Of a DNA stretch of 64,000 nt, positions 18,064 to 27,264 are shown in pieces; positions within the stretch are counted from its first letter, which is position 1, and every line of letters starts with the position of its first letter. The translations under genes and the position numbers were made by a program. A model generated the notes under the pieces. The model had not been told where the DNA came from and did no database searches. It saw only the letters and a program-made list of their open reading frames with translations. The stretch comes from Nakamurella multipartita DSM 44233 (GTDB taxonomy: Bacteria; Actinomycetota; Actinomycetes; Mycobacteriales; Nakamurellaceae), in the NCBI RefSeq assembly GCF_000024365.1, contig NC_013235.1, positions 186,001 through 250,000 on the forward strand. The letters are read 5' to 3'.

Positions 18064-18100
18064 GCGCACGTCGCGCCGGCCCAGCCGGCGCGGCGTGCGC
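18064..18100 (+). terminator. Hairpin terminator after xylA
   Basis: Seventeen-base arms (18064-18080 and 18084-18100) around a CCA loop, with one G-T pair in the stem, beginning 21 bases after the xylA stop. Only a short T-containing tail follows, as usual in high-GC actinobacteria. Confidence 0.75.
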
Positions 18101-18168
18101 ATTCTGCGGCTCCCGGCGGAATGGAAATTCCCGAGAACCGTTTGCTGATGCCCCCCCGTACCCCTTGG

Positions 18169-18200
18169 CAAGCCGGCTTGTCCCGGGCGCCGCAAGCGCC
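18169..18200 (+). other. Structured leader of the 133-residue protein gene
   Basis: A perfect 12-base palindrome CAAGCCGGCTTG (18169-18180) is followed by a five-base stem with five-base loop (GGCGC 18186-18190, GCGCC 18196-18200). Both lie between the xylA terminator and the start at 18229. They may be an operator and a leader hairpin; the role is unknown. Confidence 0.35.
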
Positions 18201-18228
18201 GACATCCCAACCAAGGGGGAACCTTTCG

Positions 18229-18630
18229 ATGGCAACCGCCAGCAACGTCAACCTGACTCTCCTGCGCAACGTGGCCAACGCCAACGCCACGGTGACGTAC
18301 ACGGTCAACTGGAGCGCGTTCGACCAGGCGTCGAACCTGCAGTACGTCGAGAGCGTCCGCTTCATCGGCGACGACACCGGCCAGGACGGCGACACCGGTC
18401 CGGTCGGCGACGACCCGATCAGCATCGGGCTGAACTTCTCCACCCTGCTCAGCGCCAACGGCCAGGCGACCACGTCCCGGACGCGGTCGTTCACCTTCCC
18501 GTGGGCGAACCTGAACGAGGACGACGTCCCCATCCTGGGCAACACCGACGACGAGATCCGGGCCGTGGTGACGCTGATGCCACAGTTGCCGGTGACTGTC
18601 ACCACCGAGAGCAACCTGGTGACCGTCTGA
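18229..18630 (+). CDS. Unknown small beta-rich protein (133 residues)
   Basis: I do not recognise this family. The protein begins MATASNVNLTLLRNV, has no signal peptide, no membrane segment and no Cys, and is rich in V, T, N and D with alternating hydrophobic residues, which suggests an all-beta fold. An acidic glycine-rich turn (DDTGQDGDTGPVGDD, residues ~45-59) could bind calcium or be a surface loop. The ATG at 18229 follows AAGGGGG by about nine bases. The gene is insulated by hairpin terminators on both sides, so it is a single-gene unit within the sugar locus. Composition matches its neighbours, so nothing marks it as recently acquired. Confidence 0.7.
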   Translation: MATASNVNLTLLRNVANANATVTYTVNWSAFDQASNLQYVESVRFIGDDTGQDGDTGPVGDDPISIGLNFSTLLSANGQATTSRTRSFTFPWANLNEDDVPILGNTDDEIRAVVTLMPQLPVTVTTESNLVTV

Positions 18631-18651
18631 TCAACCGCCTCGGGCACGACC

Positions 18652-18684
18652 GGGCCGCCGCTCCCGCCACGGGAGCGGCGGCCC
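18652..18684 (+). terminator. Strong hairpin terminator after the 133-residue protein gene
   Basis: Perfect 15-base arms (18652-18666 and 18670-18684) around a CCA loop, 21 bases after the stop codon. Confidence 0.85.
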
Positions 18685-18734
18685 CGTCGTCGGCGGGGCC
18701 GGTGCTGCTTTACCAATCCGTGACAAATTGGGTC

Positions 18735-18764
18735 TTGACTCGATTGGTTTGTTTGCCCAATACT
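18735..18764 (+). promoter_or_regulatory. Promoter of the LacI regulator unit
   Basis: TTGACT and AATACT with an 18-base spacer. The expected start (about 18771) falls at the edge of the first operator, so repressor binding would block initiation. Confidence 0.55.
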
Positions 18765-18772
18765 CAAATCTA

Positions 18773-18786
18773 TCGAAGCGCTTCGA
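18773..18786. promoter_or_regulatory. LacI-type operator O1
   Basis: Perfect palindrome TCGAAGCGCTTCGA with the central CG step typical of LacI/GalR-family sites, located just downstream of the promoter. Confidence 0.8.
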
Positions 18787-18881
18787 CAACCGGAGCCGAT
18801 CGGTGACGAATCGAAGCCCACGTGGTTCGGTTCACCCGGTGAATCCCGCCCGCACGTTCGGCGGTACGGTCAGCGGCGTCG

Positions 18882-18895
18882 TCGAAGCGCTTCGA
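18882..18895. promoter_or_regulatory. LacI-type operator O2
   Basis: A second perfect TCGAAGCGCTTCGA, 109 bases from O1 and 48 bases before the regulator's ATG. Two identical sites make autoregulation, possibly by looping, likely. Confidence 0.8.
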
Positions 18896-18943
18896 TAGCG
18901 AGATCGGACAGGACCGGTCACCGACAAGGAGGCGGGAGGTCGC

Positions 18944-19978
18944 ATGGCCACAATGCAGGACGTCGCGAACCTCGCCCAGTGCTCGCTGAGCACCGTGTCC
19001 TACGCGATCAACAACACCCGCCCGATCTCGGCGGCCACCCGTCAGCGCATCGAACAGGCCATGCGCGAGTTGGACTTCCGGCCGAACCAGATCGCCCGCA
19101 GCCTGGCCAGCCGGCGCAGCAACATCCTGGCCTTGACCTTCCCCGGAACTGAGAACACCCTGGGCAGCACCATCATGGAGTTCGTCACCGGCGCGGCCCA
19201 GGCCGCTCGGGAGCGCGGATTCCACCTGGTGGTCTGGCCCTACGCCCCGGCGCAGGCCGACGAGATGCTGCAGATGAGCCGCCAGGGCCTGGCCGACGGG
19301 ATCATCGTGATGGAGGTCCGCCGGGACGATCCGCGGGTCCGCCTGCTCGACGAGCACCAGTTCCCGTTGACGATGATCGGCCGTGCCGAAGACGGAACCG
19401 ACAGCCGTTGTGTCGATGTTGATTTCGAGCAGACGGCGGAAGCCGCCGTGGCCCACCTGGCCGAGCTGGGGCACACCGACATCGTCCTGCTCAACCACTC
19501 GGCGGACAGCCGGGACCACGGCTACGGGCCCACGCTGCGGATCGCCGAAGGGTTCCACCGGGTGATGGGCCGGCGTGGTCTGACCGGCCAGGTCCTGTGG
19601 TGTGACGAGACGCCCGCGGCCGGCCGGCGGGCTATCGACGAACTGACCGGCCGTTGGCCGGCGGTCACGGCCATGGTGGCGATGAACGAGCACGCCGTGA
19701 TCGGGGCGGTGGGCGGGCTCGCCGGCCGCGGAATCGCCGTGCCCCAAACGTTCTCGGTGCTGTCCATCGTGACCAGCCCGCTGATGGCCCAGATGGCCGA
19801 GCCGGCCCTGACCATCCTGCACTCACCCGGTGCCGACCTCGGCCGGCTCGGTGTGCAGAACCTGCTCGACCAGCTCGACGGGCGCCGGCCCGCCCCCGCA
19901 CCCACGCTGTTGCCCTGTCGATGGGAGGCGGGCCGCAGTACCGGGCCCGTCCCGCCGGTCATCCACCGGCCTCGCTGA
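18944..19978 (+). CDS. LacI family transcriptional regulator
   Basis: A 344-residue regulator. The N-terminal helix-turn-helix is at residues ~4-24 (MQDVANLAQCSLSTVSYAIN), followed by the hinge (RPNQIARSLASRRSN) and a periplasmic-binding-protein-like effector domain. The ATG at 18944 has AAGGAGG upstream. Two identical operators stand just before the gene, so it most likely represses itself and perhaps the downstream importer and glycosidases. The third site with the same GAAGCGCTTC core, before the GH1 gene, would place that gene in the same regulon. The inducer is probably a xyloglucan-derived sugar, inferred from neighbours. Confidence 0.9.
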   Translation: MATMQDVANLAQCSLSTVSYAINNTRPISAATRQRIEQAMRELDFRPNQIARSLASRRSNILALTFPGTENTLGSTIMEFVTGAAQAARERGFHLVVWPYAPAQADEMLQMSRQGLADGIIVMEVRRDDPRVRLLDEHQFPLTMIGRAEDGTDSRCVDVDFEQTAEAAVAHLAELGHTDIVLLNHSADSRDHGYGPTLRIAEGFHRVMGRRGLTGQVLWCDETPAAGRRAIDELTGRWPAVTAMVAMNEHAVIGAVGGLAGRGIAVPQTFSVLSIVTSPLMAQMAEPALTILHSPGADLGRLGVQNLLDQLDGRRPAPAPTLLPCRWEAGRSTGPVPPVIHRPR

Positions 19979-20124
19979 CCACATTCCGTCCCGACCACTT
20001 CGCTCGTCGCACCGTCTCGACCCGTACGGCTTTCCGCATTTGCCTTGCCCACTCGGTCCTTGTACGGCCCTGCACCCACGGCGATGGCGCATGCCCTCGA
20101 CCGCCCAACCCCACTGGAGGACAG

Positions 20125-21477
20125 ATGTTCCGTCGCCGAAGCCGGACGACCACGATCGCGGCGGCCGCCGCGGCGGTGGCCGTGTCGCTCACCCTCGCCG
20201 CCTGCAGCGGCTCCAGCTCGTCCGGATCCGGATCGAGCCCGGAGGCCGGGTCGGGGTCGGCCGCCGCCGAGACCGGCACGCTCAAGCTCTGGCACTACGA
20301 GAGTGCCAACGGGGCAATGGGTATCGCCTGGGACAAGGCGATCGAGATCTTCAAGACCGAGCACCCGAACGTCCAGGTCGACTTCGAACGTAAGGCGTTC
20401 GAGCAGATCCAGCAGAACGCGGGCATGATCCTGAGCTCCGACGAAGGCCCGGACATCATGGAGTACAACAAGGGCAACGCCACCGCGGGCCTGCTGGCCT
20501 CGCAGGGCCTGCTCACTGACCTGACCGAGCAGGCGCAGAGCCGCGGCTGGGCCGACAAGCTCGCGCCCAGCCTGCAGACCACCGCCCGCTATGACGAGCG
20601 GGGCGTGATGGGGTCCGGCAACTGGTACGGCGTGCCCAACTACGGCGAGTACGTGATGGTCTATTACAACAAGGACGCCTTCTCGGCCAACAACATCGCC
20701 GTGCCGACCACGATGGACGAGTTCACCGCGGCCATGGACACCTTCGTCGCCGCCGGCACCACCCCGATCTGTATGGCCGGCGCCGAGTACCCAGCCGGTC
20801 AGCTGTGGTACCAGCTGGCGCTGACCCAGGCCGACCGATCCTTCGTCGACGACTACCAGCTGTACAAGAACCCGGTGGACTTCCAGAACGGCCCGACCGC
20901 CAAGGGCGCCGAGCTGTTCGACCAGTGGGTGCAGAAGGGCTACCTCGCCAAGGATTCCGCGTCGCTGAAGGCCGAGGACATGGGCACCGCGTTCATCGGC
21001 GGCAAGTGCCCGATCATGATCTCGGGCAGCTGGTGGTTCGGCCGGCTCAAGGACGAGATCAAGACCTTCGACTGGGGCACCTTCCTGTTCCCAGGGGCGA
21101 AGCTGAGCCTGGGCTCGTCGGGCAACCTGTGGGTGGTCCCGCAGGCCAGCCAGAACAAGGACCTGGCCTACGACTTCATCGACATCACCATGCGGCCCGA
21201 GGTGCAGAACCTGCTCGGCAACTCCGGTGGCATTCCGGTGGCCGCCGACCCGTCCGCCATCACCGATCCGCAAAGCGCCGAGTTGATCAAGAACTTCAAC
21301 ACGCTGGCCGGCAATGACGGCCTGGCGTTCTACCCCGACTGGCCGGTGCCCGGCTTCTACGACGTGCTGGTCTCGGCCTTCCAGTCGGCGATCAACCAGT
21401 CCAAGACCCCCGCCGAGGTGATGACGGCCATCGAGGGTCCGTACACCGAGGGCGTCGCGAGCGTCCAGGCCGGCTGA
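20125..21477 (+). CDS. Sugar ABC transporter substrate-binding lipoprotein
   Basis: A 450-residue family 1 (MalE/UgpB-like) solute-binding protein. It has a twin-basic start (MFRRRSRT), a hydrophobic signal segment and the lipobox LAAC, with acylation expected at the Cys near residue 28, then a Ser/Gly-rich linker. The mature part begins TLKLWHYESANG, typical of oligosaccharide binders. It captures the sugar outside the membrane for the two permeases that follow. The ATG at 20125 follows GGAGG by five bases. A stable hairpin follows its stop codon, which may keep its mRNA more abundant than that of the permeases. Confidence 0.92.
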   Translation: MFRRRSRTTTIAAAAAAVAVSLTLAACSGSSSSGSGSSPEAGSGSAAAETGTLKLWHYESANGAMGIAWDKAIEIFKTEHPNVQVDFERKAFEQIQQNAGMILSSDEGPDIMEYNKGNATAGLLASQGLLTDLTEQAQSRGWADKLAPSLQTTARYDERGVMGSGNWYGVPNYGEYVMVYYNKDAFSANNIAVPTTMDEFTAAMDTFVAAGTTPICMAGAEYPAGQLWYQLALTQADRSFVDDYQLYKNPVDFQNGPTAKGAELFDQWVQKGYLAKDSASLKAEDMGTAFIGGKCPIMISGSWWFGRLKDEIKTFDWGTFLFPGAKLSLGSSGNLWVVPQASQNKDLAYDFIDITMRPEVQNLLGNSGGIPVAADPSAITDPQSAELIKNFNTLAGNDGLAFYPDWPVPGFYDVLVSAFQSAINQSKTPAEVMTAIEGPYTEGVASVQAG

Positions 21478-21488
21478 CCGTGACCCGG

Positions 21489-21576
21489 CCCCGCGCGGAT
21501 GAACTCGTCAACTCCGGTCCCACCAGTCACATTGCGCGCGAGTTCATCCGCGCCGGCGAAGTTGATCCGCGCGGGG
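21489..21576 (+). other. Intercistronic stem-loops with alternative pairings
   Basis: GCGCGGATGAACTCG (21493-21507) can pair perfectly with 21539-21553 (15 bases). The overlapping CCCCGCGCGGAT (21489-21500) can instead pair perfectly with ATCCGCGCGGGG (21565-21576). The two folds are mutually exclusive. The structure lies between the binding-protein gene and the first permease. Confidence 0.65.
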
Positions 21577-21605
21577 ACCGGGGGATCGTGGAGAGGAGAT
21601 CGACC

Positions 21606-22553
21606 GTGACCGACCTCGCGGCACACGACGCCGATTCGCCGAGGACGCCCGCGCCGGCCCGGCAACGGCGGGGCGGCTACTGGTGGTACCTGGTGCCCGG
21701 CGCGATCGGCTTCGTCGCCGTCATTCTCGGGCCGCTGGTCTACAACGTGTACCTGTCGCTGACCAAGTGGTCCGGCGTCGGCAGCCCGCGCTTCATCGGG
21801 TTGACCAACTACATCCGGCTGATGGGCGACAGCGTCTTTTGGACCTCGTTCAAGAACTCGGTCGCGATGATCATCGCGATGGTGGTGATCCCCACCCTGA
21901 TCGGGCTGATCCTGGCCTCGGTGCTGTTCGACTACCTCGGAAAGCGTTTCGGCGCGGCCAGTATCAGCGTGCTGCGGGCGGTGTTCTACCTGCCGCAGGT
22001 GCTGCCGGTGGTGGTCGCCGGGATCGTCTGGGGATGGATCCTGCGGCCGGACGGCGCGTTCAACGCGATGCTGGACGCGGTCGGCCTGTCCGGGTTCACC
22101 CGGGACTGGCTCGGCGACCCGAACACCGCCCTGCCGATGGTCATGCTGGTCATGGTCTGGGTGCAGATCGGCTATCCCGTCGTCATCTTCATGTCGGCGC
22201 TGGGCCGGGTCGACCCGGAGATCTACGAGGCGGCCGAGATCGACGGGGCCGGCTACTGGGCCCGGTTCACCGCGATCACCCTGCCGCAGATCCGTCCGGA
22301 GACCTTCGTGGTCGCCCTGACCTGCACCATTGCCGCGCTCAAGGTGTTCGGCCCGATCTACGCCCTGACCCGCGGCGGGCCGGAGAACGCGACCAACGTG
22401 CCGTCGTACTTCGCCTACTACACGTTCTTCAAGAAGCTCGACGTCGGCTACGGCGCGGCCATCGCCACCGTGCTGACGATCATCATCGTGCTCGTCGCGG
22501 TCGGCATCATGCGCTGGCAGGCGCACAGCGAGAAGAAGGAGTTGAGCGCATGA
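21606..22553 (+). CDS. Sugar ABC transporter permease (MalF/UgpA-like)
   Basis: A 315-residue inner-membrane protein with six predicted helices and the permease EAA loop EIYEAAEIDGAGYWARF near residue 205. This loop contacts the ATPase. The GTG at 21606 is preferred because GAGAGGAG lies just upstream, while the longer in-frame start at 21480 would run through the intercistronic hairpin. Its stop overlaps the start of the second permease (ATGA). No ATPase gene accompanies this transporter, so a shared MsmK-type ATPase encoded elsewhere must drive it, as is usual for actinobacterial sugar importers of this class. Confidence 0.93.
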   Translation: MTDLAAHDADSPRTPAPARQRRGGYWWYLVPGAIGFVAVILGPLVYNVYLSLTKWSGVGSPRFIGLTNYIRLMGDSVFWTSFKNSVAMIIAMVVIPTLIGLILASVLFDYLGKRFGAASISVLRAVFYLPQVLPVVVAGIVWGWILRPDGAFNAMLDAVGLSGFTRDWLGDPNTALPMVMLVMVWVQIGYPVVIFMSALGRVDPEIYEAAEIDGAGYWARFTAITLPQIRPETFVVALTCTIAALKVFGPIYALTRGGPENATNVPSYFAYYTFFKKLDVGYGAAIATVLTIIIVLVAVGIMRWQAHSEKKELSA

Positions 22554-23464
22554 GCGTGCCCGTTCTCGCCCGGGCCGGCGACACCGTCTCGGCCGGGCAG
22601 CGGCAGGCCGACCGGCGCGCGGTCCGCGCCCGGGACCGGTTCCATCGCGGACCGGGCCGCTGGATCGTGCTGGCGATCATCGTCGCCGGCGCCGCGCTGA
22701 TGCTGGTGCCGTTCGCGCTGATGCTGCTCAACGCGTTCAAGTCGCCGGCCGACTACTCGACCAACGGCCCGCTGAGCTGGCCGACCGAGTTCTACACCAA
22801 GGGCCTGACCACCTACTGGACCGAGTCGGACTACCCGCTCAAGCTGTGGAACTCGACCCTGATCGCCGGCACGGTGGCCGTGGCCGCGGTGCTCATCTCG
22901 CTGCTCAACGCCTACGCGATCGGCGTCGGGCGGGTCAAGGGCCGGCTGTGGATCGTCGCGTTGTTCCTGCTGGGCAACATGATCCCGCAGGAGGCGCTGG
23001 TCTACCCGCTGTACTTCCTGGCCAAGGAGGTCGGCCTCTACAACACCAAACTCGTCGTCATCATCATCTTCACGGTCATCCAGAGTGCTTTTGGCACTTA
23101 CCTTCTCGCCTCGGTGCTGGGCACCTTCCCGAAGGCCCTGCTGGAGGCGGCTGCCCTGGACGGGGCGAGCCGCTGGCAGATCCTGTGGAAGGTCGTCTTC
23201 CCGATCGTGCGGCCCACCCTGTCGGTGTTGCTGATCTTCTTCTTCATCTGGACCTGGAACGAGTTCTTCATCCCTCTGGTCATGCTCATCGACAACGCCA
23301 CCCAGACGGTGCCCGTCGCGCTGGCCTCGCTCCAGGGTGACCGGCTGATGGACGCACCGACCACCAACGCCGGAGCCCTGATCAGCCTGATCCCGGCGGT
23401 CATCTTCTTCCTGATCTTCCAGCGCACGCTGACCCGCGGGGTCACCGCCGGCGCGATCAAGTAA
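22550..23464 (+). CDS. Sugar ABC transporter permease (MalG/UgpE-like)
   Basis: A 304-residue inner-membrane protein with six helices and the EAA motif LLEAAALDGASRWQILWKVVFP near residue 200. It forms the translocation pore with the preceding permease. Its ATG overlaps the previous stop codon, so the two are translationally coupled and probably made one to one. The GH31 gene follows after 15 bases, which puts uptake and hydrolysis in one operon. Confidence 0.93.
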   Translation: MSVPVLARAGDTVSAGQRQADRRAVRARDRFHRGPGRWIVLAIIVAGAALMLVPFALMLLNAFKSPADYSTNGPLSWPTEFYTKGLTTYWTESDYPLKLWNSTLIAGTVAVAAVLISLLNAYAIGVGRVKGRLWIVALFLLGNMIPQEALVYPLYFLAKEVGLYNTKLVVIIIFTVIQSAFGTYLLASVLGTFPKALLEAAALDGASRWQILWKVVFPIVRPTLSVLLIFFFIWTWNEFFIPLVMLIDNATQTVPVALASLQGDRLMDAPTTNAGALISLIPAVIFFLIFQRTLTRGVTAGAIK

Positions 23465-23479
23465 CCCGAGGACACGATC

Positions 23480-25807
23480 ATGAGATTCAGCGACGGCTAC
23501 TGGATGGTGCGCGAGGGCTTCCAGGTCCGCACCGCCCGCCAGGTCCGCGACGTCGAGGCGACCCCCACCGAGCTGTCGGTGCTGGCCGCGACCCGGACGA
23601 TCAACAGCCGGGGCGACACCCTGAACACCCCGACGGCGACCATCACCCTGTCCACCCCGGCCGAGGGGGTGATCCGGGTGCGCATCGAACACCACGCCGG
23701 CGCGCGGGACCCGGGCCCGGAGTTCGCCCTGCCGGGTGCCACCGAGCGCCGGCCGCAGATCCGGATCGAGGCCGATCACGCGAGCCTGGACGCGGGCGGC
23801 CTGACCGCCCGGATCCGGCGCGACGGTCCGCTGCGGCTGGACTTCGAGGCCGGCGGCCGGGTGCTCACCGGCGCCGACGCGACCAGTGTCGGCCTGGCCA
23901 CCGGACCCGACGGCACGCCCTACGTATTCGCCCAGTTGGGCCTGGACGTCGGCGAGGTGGTCTACGGGCTCGGTGAACGCTTCGGCCCGTTGGCCAAGAA
24001 CGGCCAGAGCGTGGACATCTGGAACGCCGACGGGGGAACCAGCAGCGAGCAGGCCTACAAGAACGTGCCGTTCTTCTGGACGAACCGGGGTTACGGCGTC
24101 CTGGTCAACCACCCCGAGCTGGTCTCGTTCGAGATCGGGTCCGAAGTGGTGTCCCGTACCCAGTTCTCGGTCACCGGCGAGCATCTGGAGTACCTGGTCA
24201 TCCTCGGTCCGACGCCCAAGGAGATCCTGCGCCGCTACACCGCGCTGACCGGCCGCGCCCCCCGAGTCCCGGAGTGGACCTTCGGCCTGTGGCTGAGCAC
24301 CTCGTTCACCACCGCCTACGACGAGCGGACCGTGAGCTCGTTCATCGACGGCATGGCCGAGCGCGAGATCCCGCTGAGCGTCTTTCACTTCGACTGCTTC
24401 TGGATGCGCGAGTTCCGCTGGTGCGACTTCGAGTGGGACCCGCGAACCTTCCCCGAACCGGAGGCGATGCTGGCCCGGCTCAAGGCCCGCGGGCTGCGGG
24501 TCTGCGTGTGGATCAACCCGTACATCGCGCAACGGTCGGCCCTGTTCGAGGAGGGTCGGGCCAAGGGGTACCTGGTCACCCGGGCCGACGGCAGCCTGTG
24601 GCAGTGGGACCTGTGGCAGGCCGGCATGGCCCTGGTCGACTTCACCAACCCGGCCGCCGCGCAGTGGTATGCCGGGCATCTGGAGCGGCTGCTCGATCAG
24701 GGGGTGGACGCGTTCAAGACCGACTTCGGCGAGCGCATCCCCACCGATGTGGTCTGGTTCGACGGCTCGGACCCGGACCGGATGCACAACTACTACACCC
24801 ACCTGTACAACCGCACCGTCTTCGAATTGCTGGAGCGGCGTCGGGGCCGGGGCGAGGCGGTCCTGTTTGCCCGGTCGGCCACCGTCGGCGGCCAGCAGTA
24901 CCCGGTGCACTGGGGTGGGGACTGCGATTCCACCTATGCCTCGATGGCCGAGACGCTGCGCGGTGGTCTGTCCCTGGCCGCCTCCGGGTTCGGCTACTGG
25001 TCGCACGACATCGGTGGGTTCGAGGGCACCCCCGACGCCGGGGTATTCAAGCGGTGGCTGGCGTTCGGGCTGCTGTCCAGCCACAGCCGGCTGCACGGCT
25101 CGGATTCCTACCGGGTGCCCTGGGCGTTCGACGAGGAGGCCGTCCAGGTCGCGCGCCGGTTCACCCGGCTGAAGATGACGCTAATGCCGTACCTGCTCGG
25201 CGCGGCCCGCCAGGTCACCGAGGAGGGAACCCCGATGATCCGGCCGATGGTCATGGAGTTCCCCGACGACCCGGCCACCGAGTACCTGAGCACCCAGTAC
25301 ATGCTCGGCGACGCGTTGCTGGTCGCCCCCGTGTTCCACCCCGACGGCGACGTGCGCTACTACGTGCCCGCGGGTACCTGGACCGGTCTGCTGGACGGGC
25401 GCACCGTGGTCGGCCCGCGCTGGGTGCACGAGCGGCACGGCTTCGACAGCCTTCCCCTGCTGGTCCGGCCGGGTTCGGTGATTCCGATCGGCGCGCGGTC
25501 CGACGGTCCGGAGTACGACTACGCCGACGGCGTCGCGCTGCACCTGTTCGACCCGGCGGCGCTGACCGACCGCACCGTCCGGGTGCCCACCGCCGGCGGG
25601 GCCGCGGTGGAGTTCCGGATCCGCCGGGAGGGTCGCCAGCTGACCGTCTTCGGCCCGGATCCGGCCGAACACTCGTGGTCGGTGGTGTGTGCGGCGGCCG
25701 AAAAGGCCGATGGAAGCGCTTCCACAAGGGCAGCGGAGTCGGCTAGCGTCTGCATGACGCTGCCCGGCCCGGTGGCCGAGCCACTGCCGCCTCGGAAGGA
25801 TTCCTGA
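23480..25807 (+). CDS. GH31 alpha-xylosidase (YicI-like)
   Basis: A 775-residue glycoside hydrolase family 31 enzyme close in layout to E. coli YicI. The likely nucleophile is Asp415 in KTDFGE and the acid/base Asp481 in GGDCDST, positions that match YicI (416 and 482) almost exactly. The [16 protein letters not shown] block and WINPYIAQ are typical of the alpha-xylosidase branch. It should remove alpha-1,6-linked xylose from isoprimeverose and other xyloglucan fragments in the cytoplasm; there is no signal peptide. The last ~35 codons (A/S/P-rich, after the fold ends) also contain a LacI-type operator and promoter for the next gene. Its stop overlaps the GH1 start (ATGA). Confidence 0.92.
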   Translation: MRFSDGYWMVREGFQVRTARQVRDVEATPTELSVLAATRTINSRGDTLNTPTATITLSTPAEGVIRVRIEHHAGARDPGPEFALPGATERRPQIRIEADHASLDAGGLTARIRRDGPLRLDFEAGGRVLTGADATSVGLATGPDGTPYVFAQLGLDVGEVVYGLGERFGPLAKNGQSVDIWNADGGTSSEQAYKNVPFFWTNRGYGVLVNHPELVSFEIGSEVVSRTQFSVTGEHLEYLVILGPTPKEILRRYTALTGRAPRVPEWTFGLWLSTSFTTAYDERTVSSFIDGMAEREIPLSVFHFDCFWMREFRWCDFEWDPRTFPEPEAMLARLKARGLRVCVWINPYIAQRSALFEEGRAKGYLVTRADGSLWQWDLWQAGMALVDFTNPAAAQWYAGHLERLLDQGVDAFKTDFGERIPTDVVWFDGSDPDRMHNYYTHLYNRTVFELLERRRGRGEAVLFARSATVGGQQYPVHWGGDCDSTYASMAETLRGGLSLAASGFGYWSHDIGGFEGTPDAGVFKRWLAFGLLSSHSRLHGSDSYRVPWAFDEEAVQVARRFTRLKMTLMPYLLGAARQVTEEGTPMIRPMVMEFPDDPATEYLSTQYMLGDALLVAPVFHPDGDVRYYVPAGTWTGLLDGRTVVGPRWVHERHGFDSLPLLVRPGSVIPIGARSDGPEYDYADGVALHLFDPAALTDRTVRVPTAGGAAVEFRIRREGRQLTVFGPDPAEHSWSVVCAAAEKADGSASTRAAESASVCMTLPGPVAEPLPPRKDS
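25711..25724. promoter_or_regulatory. LacI-type operator inside the GH31 3' end
   Basis: Perfect palindrome TGGAAGCGCTTCCA sharing the ten-base core GAAGCGCTTC with O1 and O2. It overlaps the -35 region of the internal promoter before GH1. Confidence 0.7.
25721..25749 (+). promoter_or_regulatory. Internal promoter for the GH1 gene
   Basis: -35 TCCACA (25721-25726), 17 bases, -10 TAGCGT (25744-25749). The predicted start, near 25757, gives a ~50-base leader before the GH1 ATG. Confidence 0.5.
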
Positions 25808-27225
25808 TGACCAGTACGCCGCGCACATTCCCCGAGGACTTCTTGTGGGGGTCGGCGACCGCGTCGTACCAGATCGAGGGAGCGGTCACCGAGGACGGCC
25901 GCGGGCCGTCGATCTGGGACACCTTCAGCCACACCCCCGGCAAGACGATGAACGGCGACACCGGTGACGTCGCCGACGATCACTACCACCGGTGGTCCGC
26001 CGACCTGGACCTGATCAAGGGGCTGGGCCTGCAGGCCTACCGGTTCTCGCTGGCCTGGCCGCGGATCCAGCCGACCGGGTCCGGGGCGGTCAACGCCAAG
26101 GGCGTCGACTTCTACTCGCGGCTGGTCGACGGTTTGCTCGAGCGCGGGGTCAAGCCCGTCGTCACGCTGTACCACTGGGACCTGCCGCAGGCCCTGGAGG
26201 ACGAGGGCGGCTGGACGAACCGGGACACCGCGTTGCGGTTCGCCGACTACGCCGCGCATGTCGCCGGAGCGCTCGGGGACCGGGTGGAGATGTGGACGAC
26301 CCTGAACGAGCCATGGTGCTCGGCGTTCCTGGGCTATGCCTCGGGCGTGCACGCGCCGGGCCGCACCGATGGGGAGGCGGCGCTGCGGGCGGCGCACCAC
26401 CTGAACCTGGGCCACGGGCTGGCCGGCCGGGCGGTGCGCGAGGTACTCGGGGCCGACACCAAGTTGTCGGTGACGCTGAACCTGCACGTGACCCGGCCGG
26501 TCGACCCGGACTCGGCCGCCGACCGGGACGCGATCCGGCAGCTGGACGCGGTCGGCAACCGGGTCTTCCTGGGTCCGATGCTGGACGGCGCCTACCCGGC
26601 CGACCTGCTGGCCGACACCGCGTCGGTCACCGACTGGTCGTTCGTGCGGGACGGCGACGAGGCCGCCTGCGCGGTCCCGATCGACGTGCTGGGCATCAAC
26701 TACTACTCGACCTCCCGGGCTCGCCGGCACACCGGCGACGGGCCGATGGAGCACGCCGACGGGCACGGGGACACCGGCTTCAGCCCGTGGGTGGGGGCGG
26801 ACGACATCGAGTTCCTGCGCCAGCCCGGGCCGTACACCGCGATGGGCTGGAACATCGACCCGTCCGGCATGCTCGAGCTGCTCACCGACATCAGCACCCG
26901 CTACCCGAGCGTGCCGCTGATGGTCACCGAGAACGGCGCGGCCTTCTACGACACGGTGAGCGAGGACGGCCACGTGCACGACGCCGACCGGGTCGCCTAC
27001 CTACACGGGCACATCGACGCGGTCGGCCAGGCCATCGACGCCGGGGCCGACGTGCGCGGCTACTTCCTGTGGTCGCTGCTGGACAACTTCGAATGGGCCT
27101 GGGGCTACGACCGCCGCTTCGGGATCATCCGCGTCGACTACGACACCCAGGAGCGCACCGTCAAGGACTCGGCCACGTGGTACTCCCGGCTGATCGCCAC
27201 CCGCGAGCTGCCGCCGGTCGACTGA
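25807..27225 (+). CDS. GH1 beta-glucosidase
   Basis: A 472-residue family 1 glycoside hydrolase. The acid/base Glu168 is in TLNEPW and the nucleophile Glu375 in VTENGA, and the start [19 protein letters not shown] is the family signature. It has no signal peptide, so it acts on imported oligosaccharides and would release glucose from the beta-1,4-glucan backbone once the xylose side chains are gone. Its ATG overlaps the GH31 stop, and it can also be transcribed from the operator-controlled promoter embedded in the GH31 end. Aryl or other beta-glycosides are also possible substrates. Confidence 0.94.
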   Translation: MTSTPRTFPEDFLWGSATASYQIEGAVTEDGRGPSIWDTFSHTPGKTMNGDTGDVADDHYHRWSADLDLIKGLGLQAYRFSLAWPRIQPTGSGAVNAKGVDFYSRLVDGLLERGVKPVVTLYHWDLPQALEDEGGWTNRDTALRFADYAAHVAGALGDRVEMWTTLNEPWCSAFLGYASGVHAPGRTDGEAALRAAHHLNLGHGLAGRAVREVLGADTKLSVTLNLHVTRPVDPDSAADRDAIRQLDAVGNRVFLGPMLDGAYPADLLADTASVTDWSFVRDGDEAACAVPIDVLGINYYSTSRARRHTGDGPMEHADGHGDTGFSPWVGADDIEFLRQPGPYTAMGWNIDPSGMLELLTDISTRYPSVPLMVTENGAAFYDTVSEDGHVHDADRVAYLHGHIDAVGQAIDAGADVRGYFLWSLLDNFEWAWGYDRRFGIIRVDYDTQERTVKDSATWYSRLIATRELPPVD

Positions 27226-27264
27226 CCGGGCCCCGGCCGGGTGCGGGGTGGGGGCGCGGGCGAA

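Larger units (their letters stand above)
18631..18943. other. 313-base regulatory gap upstream of the LacI regulator
   Basis: Holds a terminator (18652-18684), a promoter (-35 TTGACT at 18735-18740, 18 bases, -10 AATACT at 18759-18764) and two LacI-type operators. It is markedly more AT-rich around 18720-18775 than the rest of the window. No gene is seen. Confidence 0.7.

Noticed and set aside
19522-21273. 583-codon minus-strand frame opposite the LacI and binding-protein genes
   Set aside because: Shadow of two well-supported genes; no start site or family motif.
22448-25096. 882-codon minus-strand frame opposite the permease and GH31 genes
   Set aside because: Composition is H/Q/G/R-rich without motifs, and the opposite strand holds clear enzymes with catalytic residues.
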